A stretch of DNA of 64,000 bases, from positions 22,523,054-22,587,053 of the forward strand of contig NC_092562.1 in the NCBI RefSeq assembly GCF_037975245.1, in the 5' to 3' direction. The position numbers and the translations under genes were made by a program. Each line of letters starts with the position of its first letter. The stretch's first letter is position 1. Source of the stretch: Apostichopus japonicus. Its lineage: Eukaryota; Echinodermata; Holothuroidea; Aspidochirotida; Stichopodidae. The notes below the pieces were generated by a model. That model was given only the letters and a program-made list of their open reading frames with translations, was not told where the DNA came from and searched no databases. Below are positions 40,501 through 49,389 of this stretch, one piece after another.

Positions 40501-41771
40501 TTAACAAAGCAACTGCAGCTTACCAAAATAGGCATTTATGAAAAGTTACAGTTAGTACATTTGAGATACAAATTGTTAAGAAAAACTGAGATAATGCAAA
40601 AAGAGACGTCACAAATTTAGTCGTTAGGAACCGCAAAGAAAAGGGAGAAGAAAGAGCTGAGATATGGAAGATTGCATGAAGAAGAAAATGAGAGTAAATG
40701 CTGACAACCCCACTTTTTGTCAGAATAATTATTCTCTGTGACATGCAAGGAAGTTCAAGAGGGAGAAAAAAAGCAAATGACCTCTTTCGAAAACTAAAAT
40801 CCTCCCCTCACTGAAATAACTAACCGAAATGAGAGCAAGTTTTTGGCCAAAATATGTTTGTTCTTTCATAATATTGTAAAACTATTTGTGTAAAAAAACA
40901 TTGCTATGATTGTGTAGCTCCCTTTGCGATTGTCAGATAGAAATTGGAAAAAAATCGTAAAATATTCATATCTCGTCTATAAAACAGGATGTGATTGTCA
41001 CCTATTGCGGTACAGAAGTTCATATTTGATTTAGTAAACGACACAACCAGTTTGATAAGCTTAGTCAATATAATCCGACCACCCCAAATTGAAGGGAAAT
41101 CAGGGTTGAATTGACTTGAAATCTGCAACTCTGAACTAAGGCAACTCCTGGAAAAGTTTGCTGCGTCTGCCATGTCAGTTAAGCGGTCTCACGAATTTGG
41201 GTGGGGAGAGATGGTGTGAGCATGGGGAAGCTGCCTCAAGAGTCATTATATGTAATATACATCATACAGAAATCCTGCCCAGAGAGTATACTGTTTAGAC
41301 ATAAAACCTTTAGCACAGAGTATTGTACAAGTAATGAACTCATAATTAACTATTAAAATGGCTTCAACTTTTGTGTTCAACTTGAAAACGAGAAGAACAA
41401 AAAGAAAATACAAAAGGAAGCTTCCCTGCCCAAAATGCAAGGTGCATAAAATGATAAATAAATAACCTAGGCGATACGAACTAGTTGTGTCCGCCACACT
41501 GCTGTTTATACCCTGCAGCCTTCGTGCACTCATATTACAAGTCCTTGCGTAATAACTGAATGTGACACAAAAACTACCTTACCGAGTTTTCAATACCCGT
41601 ATTTATCTTCTGCAAAACATATTAATCTGTGGTCAGTAGATTAGTGATAAAGAGCAACTTACCATATTCCCCTTTGACTTTACTAAAAAGTACCAGACCC
41701 AGAAAGAGGGCTCTCAATTGAGCAGGAAAGAACATCTTGACCAACCGTACGTCTTCACGGCCAAGGTTAAT
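22844..41771 (-). CDS. Class II-like cytokine receptor with four FnIII domains and a tyrosine-repeat tail (10 exons, 813 aa)
   Basis: Predicted type I membrane receptor that would bind a helical cytokine and signal through JAK/STAT. Exons (minus): 41663-41771 (start codon 41733-41735), 33259-33376, 32280-32464, 29992-30191, 29171-29339, 27694-27776, 26711-26939, 25741-26016, 24547-24686 and 22844-23812. All junctions are GT/AG. Coding lengths sum to 2442 nt (813 codons plus stop) and intron phases are 1-2-1-0-1-0-1-1-0. Order: signal peptide ([17 protein letters not shown]), D1 (about 25-125, Cys73-x7-Cys81), D2 (126-248), D3 (249-352), D4 (353-444), TM 451-471, Box1-like [11 protein letters not shown], and a 322-residue tail with 18 tyrosines. 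There is no WSXWS motif, which argues against a class I label. D1/D2 resemble interferon receptor/tissue factor domains; the four-domain ectodomain recalls IFNAR1. Assembled by hand, so one exon edge could be off, but phase agreement makes large errors unlikely. Confidence 0.82.
24547..24686 (-). CDS. Cytokine receptor exon 9: transmembrane helix and Box1-like motif
   Basis: Reads LKWRQ, then a 21-residue helix [20 protein letters not shown](L), then [20 protein letters not shown]. The basic/cysteine stop-transfer segment followed by a proline motif (LPDFTKS) within 15 residues of the membrane has the form of a JAK-binding Box1. Confidence 0.85.
25271..25340 (+). repeat. tRNA-derived SINE head fragment
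   Basis: CCCAGTTGGTAGAGCGATGG (A-box region) and GTTCCAATCCC (B-box, 25326-25336) at tRNA-like spacing, with TTTGCAA where the anticodon loop would be. No 3' acceptor stem follows because a TA microsatellite begins at about 25370. It lies in the receptor intron between exons 8 and 9. Confidence 0.6.
25370..25690. repeat. (TA)n and (TAA)n microsatellite block
   Basis: About 180 bp of TA followed by about 130 bp of TAA/TCA triplets, in the receptor intron next to exon 8. Long Tyr/Ile and Ile/Met frames across it are artefacts. Confidence 0.92.
25741..26016 (-). CDS. Cytokine receptor exon 8: membrane-proximal FnIII domain D4
   Basis: One exon flanked by phase 1 introns, so it is a self-contained FnIII module: [38 protein letters not shown]. 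It ends just before the transmembrane exon. A long (TA)n/(TAA)n block starts only 50 bp past its donor site. Confidence 0.85.
26711..27776 (-). CDS. Cytokine receptor exons 6-7: FnIII domain D3
   Basis: Exon 27694-27776 ([21 protein letters not shown]) joins exon 26711-26939 ([30 protein letters not shown]) in phase 0. LTW, the SHYVIxC strand and [10 protein letters not shown] are FnIII B, C and F strand signatures. The intron pair has the same 1-0-1 phase pattern as D2, which suggests domain duplication. Confidence 0.8.
28590..28666. repeat. Palindromic MITE-like hairpin
   Basis: Arms CATGAGTTG...TGGAATGTTCCATTCAAC and GTTGAATGGAACATTCCA...CAACTCATG flank a short core containing GAGGCGCAGC. 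It is an imperfect palindrome of about 77 bp in a receptor intron. Confidence 0.8.
29171..30191 (-). CDS. Cytokine receptor exons 4-5: D2
   Basis: Exon 29992-30191 ([35 protein letters not shown]) joins exon 29171-29339 ([20 protein letters not shown]) in phase 0. The second half has the FnIII F-strand signature GLxPxTRYTLRV. The usual D2 C-terminal disulfide of class II receptors is not evident. Confidence 0.78.
29690..29990. repeat. Degenerate ~45-bp minisatellite
   Basis: Diverged units of the type TGAAGCTG-x-TTAC-x-CAACAACGA-x-CATATATTCA, in the receptor intron directly abutting exon 4. Confidence 0.65.
30783..32135. mobile_element. Non-autonomous DNA transposon (TIR CAGGGGCGTATCCAGG)
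   Basis: The left end CAGGGGCGTATCCAGG is repeated exactly in inverse at the right end (CCTGGATACGCCCCTG, 32120-32135), and TGTATA occurs immediately outside both ends. Internal GGGCGGCGATCC occurs near both ends in opposite orientation (30923 and 31768). It shares an internal segment (ACTATCTAAGCGTAGC, GGCGCGAAGCGT, GGCACTTCCC) with the element at 49116. It has no transposase, and it lies in the receptor intron between exons 3 and 4. Confidence 0.75.
32280..33376 (-). CDS. Cytokine receptor exons 2-3: class II-like D1
   Basis: Exon 33259-33376 ([26 protein letters not shown]) joins exon 32280-32464 ([35 protein letters not shown]) in phase 2. The exposed tryptophan in FMWDP, the YTV strand, the C-x7-C-N-L element and the F/YxVxV strand are the classical D1 markers of class II cytokine receptors. 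The same Cys spacing is found in tissue factor (Cys49-Cys57). N75-I-T is a probable N-glycosylation site. Confidence 0.8.
33108..33153. repeat. Near-perfect palindrome
   Basis: The perfect 30-bp core 33116-33145 (ACTTAAGACTATAGATC and its complement) is extended by AAGTTAG and CTAACTT on the two sides. It lies in the receptor intron, 105 bp from exon 2. Confidence 0.85.
33488..34290. repeat. GGGTAT/GGGAAT hexanucleotide minisatellite
   Basis: Roughly 800 bp of GGGTAT, GGGAAT and GGTAAT hexamers with larger repeated blocks (for example TGGGTCTGAGACTGAGAATG occurs three times). It is strongly strand-asymmetric: G-rich on plus and C-rich on minus. It lies in receptor intron 1, about 110 bp upstream of exon 2 in transcript sense. 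Long frames on both strands are repeat translations. Confidence 0.93.
34300..37620. other. Receptor intron 1, no supported exon
   Basis: Apart from the open frame at 35642-36085, only short frames without domain signatures and a C-rich patch near 36300-36325 are visible. Confidence 0.45.
35642..36085 (+). CDS. Unrecognised 147-codon open frame, antisense in receptor intron 1
   Basis: I do not recognise this frame. It opens with a hydrophobic stretch ([19 protein letters not shown]) that could be a signal peptide or anchor. A polar, basic region follows with two early cysteines (SSSCTEFDC) and a Lys/Arg/Glu-rich end. It has no repeat composition, unlike every other long unexplained frame here. 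No splice signals, promoter or homologous family were identified, so it may be chance. Confidence 0.2.
   Translation: MVLRNNELCRLLLVSMYIVYIVIRYLSSSCTEFDCLNGYTQMALELKIEFEFIVHNRKFGLHTYASGNKWTHSGRIIPKGETSNLINPLETRFGKYWQITQEKYHNRDRVETKKEVNDRVCVRNTRGQRSNESIERSSKSVDHVPTF
37634..37979. mobile_element. hAT-like MITE with 8-bp target-site duplication
   Basis: A 346-bp element bounded by perfect ACAAGAAA duplications (37626-37633 and 37980-37987). Left end CAAGGGCGTAGGAACC; right end GTACCTTCCTACGCCACTG, whose reverse complement begins CAGTGGCGTAGGAAGG. The eight-base duplication and CA-G-rich TIR suit the hAT superfamily. It has no coding capacity and lies in receptor intron 1. Confidence 0.85.
37990..41660. 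other. Receptor intron 1, 5' part
   Basis: No exon could be supported between 37990 and 41660. Minus-strand frames at 40904-41173 and 41246-41533 lack domain and splice support. Confidence 0.4.
41663..41771 (-). CDS. Cytokine receptor exon 1: 5'UTR end and signal peptide
   Basis: Acceptor TTCGTCAG lies before 41771 and donor GTAAGT follows 41663. The coding part 41663-41735 reads [20 protein letters not shown] then KGEY and ends in phase 1, matching the phase of the D1 exon 8.3 kb away. A spliced 5'UTR is implied, so a further non-coding exon and the promoter lie upstream (rightwards) but were not found. Confidence 0.7.
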
Positions 41772-43900
41772 CTGACGAAAAACAAAACAAACACGAACTG
41801 TCAACCTGCAAAAGTGAAAGCTTGAAAACATACTCCTTCAATGCCCGCCCCCTGTTTAATTTTGCTGATAGTTATTTTGTTTTTAGTTTCTTTTTCAGTA
41901 GAAAGTGTTACTGTTTTCAGTACACTTTTTTTTTTAAGGAAATTGATCTTTTAAAAAGTAATACACTTGCCTGCATCATAATAGTGCATTGAGGAGCATC
42001 CTTTTCAAGGTCGCAACAAGGGTTGGTTTAGCGCGTGTAACATTCTTTCAGTGGCCAATGAACTTTTTTTCTTTTTTTTTTCTTTTTTATAGTAGTGAAA
42101 TCAAGATAGCTTTATTTTTTTTTTTTTTTTTTTATTTTTTTTTTACAATACCGTAACACATAATACAAAAGAATCAGCAAAAAGACTTACATGTGGCCAA
42201 TGAACTTGACAGTATATCTGAACATGGTAATTTCCCATATAATATATTAATAAACGATTTATCGTTTTTATTTATTATGTCCAACGCTCGTCTGTAACTC
42301 GACACTTTCAATTTCATTTTTCATACTTTCTCGCCCACGTTATTGGCTTGTTTTTTGTTTGTTGTGGGTTTGACAATTTGAACACGTTCGCAATTTGAGG
42401 AGTAAATGGTTTGCAGATTTGTGCCTCAATTGATATTTAAAAGTCTTGCTGACCATTTAAACAGGAAGTATGAACACTTATCAAAGAAGAAAGTAGCTCT
42501 TTCAATCTTTCATTAGACGAAGTTTGAACTTCTTTTGTTTTGCTTTTTGTGATAGAACAATCAGTCAAAGTGAAAGGAATCCATATCAGTTTACTTTCCG
42601 TTCAGTTTCTGTACAGTTATCTGAACATATATACGATGTAAACCTTCATGGCACGAATTTCAATGTAATATGCCACAGTCTTATGTAAATGATGTTATTC
42701 ACCATGGTTTTCCACAAAATTGTAGGGTCGGGATGGGCGAAGGGGTGATCAGAAACTGTTGTGCTTACACACCGGCTCTGCCACCCTTGTACAACCAAGG
42801 AAGCAATATGTAAAGAAATGACAGAAATATAGAGAAAAGTCATCGGATCTACTGATTTATATCACAACACTGGTCATAATTATAAGACGCTTATTAGATC
42901 TTGTCCAAAGTATATGATAATTGACAGAGTTAATCTCAAGGCGATTCGTACTAACAACGCGTGACGGGTTGACTTTTCGTCGATTCGAGGATAAAAGTAA
43001 ACTGCGCGAGCTAGAAGTATATTTCCGTCTACCAAAGGGGACATATTTGTAAACAAGCGGAAGGGCCGGATATCAACATTTCTGCCTAGAAAAAAAACTG
43101 TTTAATATCAGCGGAAATCCAATACATATTGGGGGCATTATAATTCGGAGTAACATATGGTCATAGCGAAAACATTACCGTCTCATGTTTTGGAAAGTTG
43201 ACTCAGGGAGGAAATTGCAATTTCAACAAAGAATTAAAGTTGGAATGTGTGTTTGAACAAGAAATACCTAAAATTTGTGGGTCCAAAATATTGGCACATC
43301 GTTTCGCATGAGTCGAATCCGACCAATTAAGGTAAATAAAGAAACTTCGGGGAATTGTTACTCAAGTTAACCGCGCTCCTTGTTGAACAAGCCAATGAAC
43401 ATATACTAGGTAATTCATATCCAGTATAAGTCGAACCAACTCACAACTTTTCGTTGATACAACACAACAACTACACTATATAGTACAAATGCACATGTAC
43501 TAAACTACACATGGTAGGTTATATGTATAGTAGCCTAAGCCCTGTCGAAACGTTACTGCGTTTCGCTAATGTCCTCTTCCGTAAACATGGAAGCAAGTAG
43601 TTCTCGCAAGAACCTGATAAAAGAACGAAGGAACTAAGCAAGAAGATTCCAGTAGGGAATATAGTTAAAGGCGAATCTATATCGCGAAGAACTCAGCCCA
43701 ATAGATGACAAGTGTCCGGGCCCACTGGCAATTGTCAGTGAAATCTAACACCGAAATGCTCAAACTTTAACTGCACAAGTAAATACAGGTAGTGCAAAAG
43801 ACTTAACTTTCAGCCAGTGAAGAACAACATGGCTGCTGGCTAGAACTGAATCGCTAACACAGCGATAACATTAATTTTAACAACAATTGTTATTTGGAAA
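41772..43900. other. Upstream region of the cytokine receptor
   Basis: It should contain the non-coding first exon and promoter of the receptor, since exon 41663-41771 begins at an acceptor site. A long T-rich block lies at 42060-42142. No TATA box or start site could be assigned. Confidence 0.4.
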
Positions 43901-43914
43901 GAAACACATTATAA

Positions 43915-44350
43915 TATGAAGAGTGGAGAAACAAAAGATGAATGTAGACAGTGTGTTGTTGCGGATTTCTTCATTCTGCTCTGAGTAAAATTCGCGTCTG
44001 TAAAGACGACGTTGTACGAGATGTCAGTTTCGTGATGCTTATACCAGTTTAGCGAAAATTCTTTTTCGTCTTTGGTGACTGTGTTATCGTGAAATCTACG
44101 GTATCGACCAGGTTCACGAATCATACGTTTTGTTCTTATCTATCTGCTTACTATATACAATGTAAAGTATCTCTCGATTCACACCGTGCCTGGAGAAACA
44201 AAGAAAAATGCGGACAATGTATTGTTTAATATTCGAATTACTTTTCCCACACTGAGTAAATGCATGGACACTTAGCCTATACCAGTTGAGCGAAATCTAT
44301 TTGTTGTTTGTGACAGTTGCTTACAATGTTGTGAATTTCGTTCTGATCAG
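43915..44350. repeat. Diverged ~200-bp tandem duplication
   Basis: 43920-44110 and 44190-44345 share GGAGAAACAAA, ACAGTGT/ACAATGT, CTGAGTAAA, TATACCAGTT-x-AGCGAAA and GTGAAATC/GTGAATTTCG in the same order. On the minus strand both can read EFSLNWYK or ISLNWYR, but the second copy has stops. Confidence 0.55.
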
Positions 44351-44386
44351 ATGAATGAATAATAACTAAATGCGTATTGTTCACAG

Positions 44387-45123
44387 TTGTCCAGACAGTC
44401 AACTAATCTGTGGTACAGTATTATATCAAGAAAATCGCAGTTTGAGAAAATAACTAGGCCTAATACAAGAAGCTCAACTAAACCAACTATGGAATCAAAA
44501 CTAAATGCTTTTATTTCCCGCCCCCAGTCATTGAAATCTATTCCAAAACAGTTTGACGATCTGAAAACAAGAATTTGCAGGTGTCCAGAATGCTTTGGCT
44601 CACATCTCCAGGGATGAAAAAGATCTTTGGGACTCTGTTGAATTTTTAGAAAACAGAATTGATGAAGTTTCAGCTCAAGGAGGAAGTAAGTAGTTTAGAA
44701 GATAAGTTGTTAGTTCTTGATAAAAGAATGCAAACCAAGTTTGACGATATGGAGAATAGATCCAGAAGAAATTATCGTTTGTTTCATGGAATCCCAGAAG
44801 GTTTAGAAGGTAAAGATATTCACGGTTGTACTCATTTCATAATGAAGGAGTTTCTTCATAAATTTATGAAGATACCAGACTGTGATATGATTGCAATTGA
44901 AAGGTCACATAGAGTAGGTCGTGGAATCCACCATACGAAAGAGCCAGCATCTTCTCCAAGATCAGTGATTGTCGCCTTCACTCATTTTCCTGATAAAGAA
45001 AGGATCATGTTTCTTGCCCCTAAACTCCTTAAACAAAGAAATTCAGAGACAAGCAAATATTCATCTCTGATGACGTCTCGGCCTCAGTTCGTAAGTCAAG
45101 AAAGGAGCTTCGTTATCAACTAA
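44387..45123 (+). pseudogene. LINE ORF1 remnant
   Basis: Two overlapping frames joined by a frameshift at about 44615-44660. The first holds KPTMESKLNAFISRP. The second, 154 codons, has a coiled-coil-like EEVSSLEDKLLVLDKRMQTK, then ENRSRRNYRLFHGIPEG, IERSHRVGRG and RSVIVAFTHFPDKERI, the order seen in L1-type ORF1 RNA-binding proteins. Confidence 0.8.
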
Positions 45124-45540
45124 AGAGCATCAGAGAAAGGAGGAGGTGAAATATGCATATGTTCCATGGACAGTACCAGCTGCTATTGTGATTGTGAGAA
45201 TTAATGGTACCGATGAAAGAATTGTCAAGTTAAATTACTGCATACGAGGTTATTGGAAGCTAGAGTCACAATTTTCGTTTTGAGGTGTTCCGTCTGATTG
45301 TTGACTACCGTATTTCTAAATGGTGACATGTGTGCCTGCCATGTTTTCCTGATTGCCAGTTTTTTTCTACACCAAAACAGAAGTTGTGTTTCGTATTTGT
45401 TTTGATACTGAGAGTATCTGTTCTGTTGCAGGTAGCATAATTTTTTATATCCTTCAGTTCTTCATGCAAAAGATAAGTATTTCTGACATTTGCAAAGGTA
45501 CATTGTTGTGACAAATAAACTTGTTGTATTTCTTAGTAAA

Positions 45541-46842
45541 TGGAATCATTGCAAATGTGCTCCTTCAATTGTAGAGGTCTTCGGGAGAAAGATAAAAGAT
45601 TGGAACTGTCTAATCATTTGCACAACCCTCAAGTTTGATATAATATGTCTCCAGGAGGTTTATTAGACCAGGGACAATGAGTAAATTTATTATTCAGAAT
45701 GGGGAAGTGATATCTACTTCAGTTCTTTTCCTTCCAATTCAAGGGGGTTGTTGTTTTGTTTGACAAAAATCTTGCTTATGAATTGAATTTGTGAATATTG
45801 CATTGGATAGAAAAGGCAATTTATTACCCTTAATATGATAATCTATGGTCATGTTTGAATGGTCATGATGAACCTCATATTTTGGACAACCTTTTTAATC
45901 AGTCAGTAAATTTTGATTGTGATTTCACAATTTTTGGCGATGATTGGAATTTGGTCAAAAAATTTGATTTAGATTGTGATTAAACAATCCGAATGCTCTT
46001 TCTAAACTTATACAACTAAAACATGAGTCTAATCTTGTTGACCTATGGCGAAACTTCAATCCTTTTTTGCATCAATTTACATGAAGAAGGAAAACTCTCA
46101 TGAAACAAGCTAGACTTGATATTTTCTTAGTTTCTGAGAAAACTTGTTAAATTTCATTAATGCTACAAAAAACTTTACCGGGTTATCGTAGAGATCACTC
46201 TTTCATTTTATTACATGTTAATACTTCAATGAGCATAATCCACAAGGGTAACAGTTACTGGAAGTGTAATTACTCTCTCTTGCAGAATAATGATTACATA
46301 TATTTGGTGAATAAGATATTCGATTATTCTATTATTCAATATATCGCTACACCTTACAACTCTGATGCTGTTACTATCCCTATATAAAATCTGCACTTCA
46401 TTATTGATGCAGATTTGTTTTGGGAAACCCTTCTCATTGTTGTAAGAGGTGAAACTATTTCCTTTGGTTCTAGATGGAAGAAAGAGAATGAGAAACGGGA
46501 GAACTTGTTGCTGCGGGAGATATCATTATTGGAAGTAAATGTTAATGAGAGTAACTGTGATCTTCCTTATGAGAAGAAACATGAATTAGAAGTAATTAGG
46601 AATACTACTATGAAAGGTGCCATGATAAGAAGACAGTCTTGCTGTTTGGAATTGGGGAGAAACCCTCACAATTCTTCTTGAATCTTGAGAAGAGGTCTGC
46701 CCTTAATAAATGCATTTCTGTGATAAAGGACGATAGAGGGAATTCGTTAAGGGATCAAGAAGCCATTATGAATGAAACTTTTGAATTTTTCTCAGATTTG
46801 TTCTCTAGTAGTATGACGTTTACCACTGTGTACTTAGCATAA
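45541..46842 (+). pseudogene. LINE ORF2 remnant (endonuclease to pre-RT linker)
   Basis: It opens MESLQMCSFNCRGLREKDK, typical of the endonuclease N-terminus, and soon meets a stop. FDIICLQEV is recovered in a shifted frame. FGDDWNLV (about 45935), ARLDIFLVSE (about 46110), YRRDHSFILLHVNT (46184) and GNSYWKCNYSLLQ (46249) follow. Then WETLLIVVRGETISFGSRWK (46418) and GEKPSQFFLNLEKRSALNK (about 46655) precede the loss of similarity. Confidence 0.82.
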
Positions 46843-46854
46843 ACTACAACTGCA

Positions 46855-49100
46855 GTTAAAAGAGAAAAGGGGTACAAAATGAGCAAGTACAACGACTGTT
46901 AATGTTCTTGAATCTGAGAGTTTTATTTGTTCTCTTCTCACTCAATAATTCAGCCACGGGGTAGAGGAAACTCTATACAGACAACATGCCAAAGTGAAAC
47001 ATGAAAGAGGTTAGTTTTCCTTATATACAAAACAAAACCACGTACATGTTTATGAAAACGACAAATAATACTGTGTACGAATGAGAAGAAATGGCATGTG
47101 TTATGGATGGAGCACTTTACCATTTGACTCTGGTCAATGGAGGCTGGCTCAAGTTATTGAAATAGATGTAACTTACTTGACATGACCACTGAGTGGAATG
47201 ACTTCTTATAACATTGTCAAGAACATTGTACTATTCCTGAAAATACAGAACGGAATATGTTGAAAAAAAATCAACTTTCTTTTAGTGGGTGGGTTATTCT
47301 TTTAAGCCACTTGCCGATGACTTGAAAGGTATATAATCAGATTATGTCATATGTCAGGGTATAATTATTTACAAGTCATGAAGGGTAGACAACCAAAATA
47401 AGTTTATCAATTTAAAAAGAAGAAAACATATCCACTACTGTTAGAAACCCGCCAAGTAGACACATACCCTGTGGGAACGGCGGTTAGTGCTGGATTGCAC
47501 AATGAAGCAAACTGATTTAGGGAGAGGCTTAACAGCTGGTGTGCTGGATAGCAATACATTTGGTAGATCTTATCCTGCATTTTAGGAAACCTTCAATCTG
47601 TTTTAATTTTCAGAGTAAAATGTAATGATTACAATAACATGTATATACATGGCTTGCGAGATAAATAACTGACCGGTTCTTCAGATAGCAGGCTCTTGGA
47701 CAGAAATGTTTAGATGGGGGGGGGGGGCATTGCACAGGGGACATGTTCTTGGAAGAGTATTCGGGAAGGTATCCTCCCTTGCTTATCAGGAGCCTCAAAG
47801 ATTACTTAAATTTCTTCAGTTATACAAATGGAAACGATTGTGACAAAAAAAATAGATGTTTACTCTTCTTCTTGGAAAATCCACATGAATTCACCATACC
47901 TTTTTTTTCAAACTTAACGTTCAAGTCTAACAGGATATTATACCCTCAAATTGTACACACTAGGGAAATATATCCAATCGAGCGTTCACCAAATCAATCT
48001 CAAGCAAGTTTGCACCAATGCCGGAGAAGAACAGCCTATTCGTTTCACACAAGTGTCCATTTACACCATCATCCCTTATTTTATAGCTTATTTGGTATAA
48101 AAACAATCAAAATACCGGTGAAAAGTTTTCCATAATCTCTAATAGGAAGCTATTACGCTCAGTTGAAGAAAAAAAAACTTGTTTGTAGCCTAAATCGTTT
48201 CGTAATCGATTTTCCAAATAGGGGCACCGAGGTCTGCACGAGATAAGGGAACGGCTCCGATGCCCCTGTCTGGCTTCAGGCCTGTCTGCTGGGCAGCTTT
48301 TCTGACCCCCTGTGTGACACGATTCTTCTTCTTCTTCGATGGTTGGCACCTTCCAAAGGTACACCAGGGAGACTAAACGTGGTGCCAATGACCTTCATCT
48401 AAAAGCTGCAGTTCCCATATGTCCAGGAGCAGTCCAGGTTTCCTCTCTGCTCAATTTCTTTTAGAAAAATGTTTTCATTGCCTCCTTGTCCATGTTGTCA
48501 ACCAGCACATGTAGAGAGAAGTAATGAGTGACAAATACTTTTGCACCGTTAATGAATGCCTTTTACAATTAAATAAGAAATATTGCTCCGACAACATTAT
48601 AAAATGACAAACAAGGTATAACGTCACATCAACAAATTATATAGAATGATCTATTTGACTCAGTATAATTCTATGTAAGTCTGTATCCTATTTCAAAGTT
48701 GCTCTACGTAAAGAAGTGAACAGATTGAATTTTAATATACTTTATTAATTTTTATTTAATGCGTTCTTGTCGTTCTCTGCCTCTCTGTTCTTTGTGCTGC
48801 TGTACGCCAACACGCCCTCATTCCTCTTCGAACTATTTAACATCCCCTATCTTGTCCTCTTCCTGTTTTCATTGGAAGTCCACCCCTGTTAGGTTGTTCT
48901 TGTTCCTATAAAACAAATAACGTAAACCTCATTTAAGGCAATTCTTCAATAATATTCCTTCTGCCTTTTAATACAATGTTACATAGTTTATATATAGCCT
49001 ACATTGACAATAATCTATAGGCTATGTGTAAACTATATAGCAGTAACACTGCCTGTGGTCTGCAAATCAAGTCTGGGATTAAAACAGTAACTAGTAGTAC
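46855..49100. other. Gene-free stretch
   Basis: No supported gene. The minus-strand frame 48107-48388 and the plus-strand frame 47743-48135 show no recognisable domain. A poly-G run lies at 47717-47727. Confidence 0.45.
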
Positions 49101-49115
49101 AGACATGTTCATGGC

Positions 49116-49389
49116 TAGGGGCGTAGTGAGGAATTTGCCAAGGGAGGGGCGAAGTCTGTAGGCAAACTATCTAAGCGTAGCTCAACTATTAGTTGGCGCG
49201 AAGCGTAGAAGAAAATGTTGGCCGAAAATGCCTCCCAGATCGCTGGAAATGGCACTTCCCAGGCCTTTTAAGTTGCATCTAAAAAAAATTATTTTGAAAT
49301 TACTAGCGATATCATAAAAAAAATTAAAAAATATGCTCAAGGGGGGTCGCCCTCTTCGACCCCCCCCCGCCCCCTTAGCTACGCGCCTG
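49116..49389. mobile_element. hAT-like MITE, same family as 30783-32135
   Basis: A 274-bp element with ends TAGGGGCGTAG and CTACGCGCCTG in inverse. The flanks TTCATGGC and TACATGGC differ at one of eight positions, as for an aged 8-bp target-site duplication. The interior ACTATCTAAGCGTAGC and GGCGCGAAGCGT is shared with the element at 30783. Confidence 0.8.

Larger units (their letters stand above)
44387..46850 (+). mobile_element. Decayed L1/Tx1-like LINE, 3' truncated
   Basis: A two-ORF non-LTR retrotransposon remnant. The ORF1-like part carries an L1 ORF1p-type sequence. The ORF2 part keeps scattered landmarks of an AP-type endonuclease (FNCRGL, LQE, GDDWN, DIFLVSE) and the linker before the reverse transcriptase (GEKPSQFFLNLEKR). 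The reverse transcriptase core is missing past about 46850. Many stops and shifts mean it is inactive. Confidence 0.85.

Noticed and set aside
22844-41771. Labelling the receptor as class I (gp130/Domeless-like)
   Set aside because: No WSXWS and no C-x9-10-C-x-W pair are present; the D1 cysteine spacing and phases fit class II better. The D3-D4 FnIII stalk and long tail do resemble gp130, so the alternative is not excluded.
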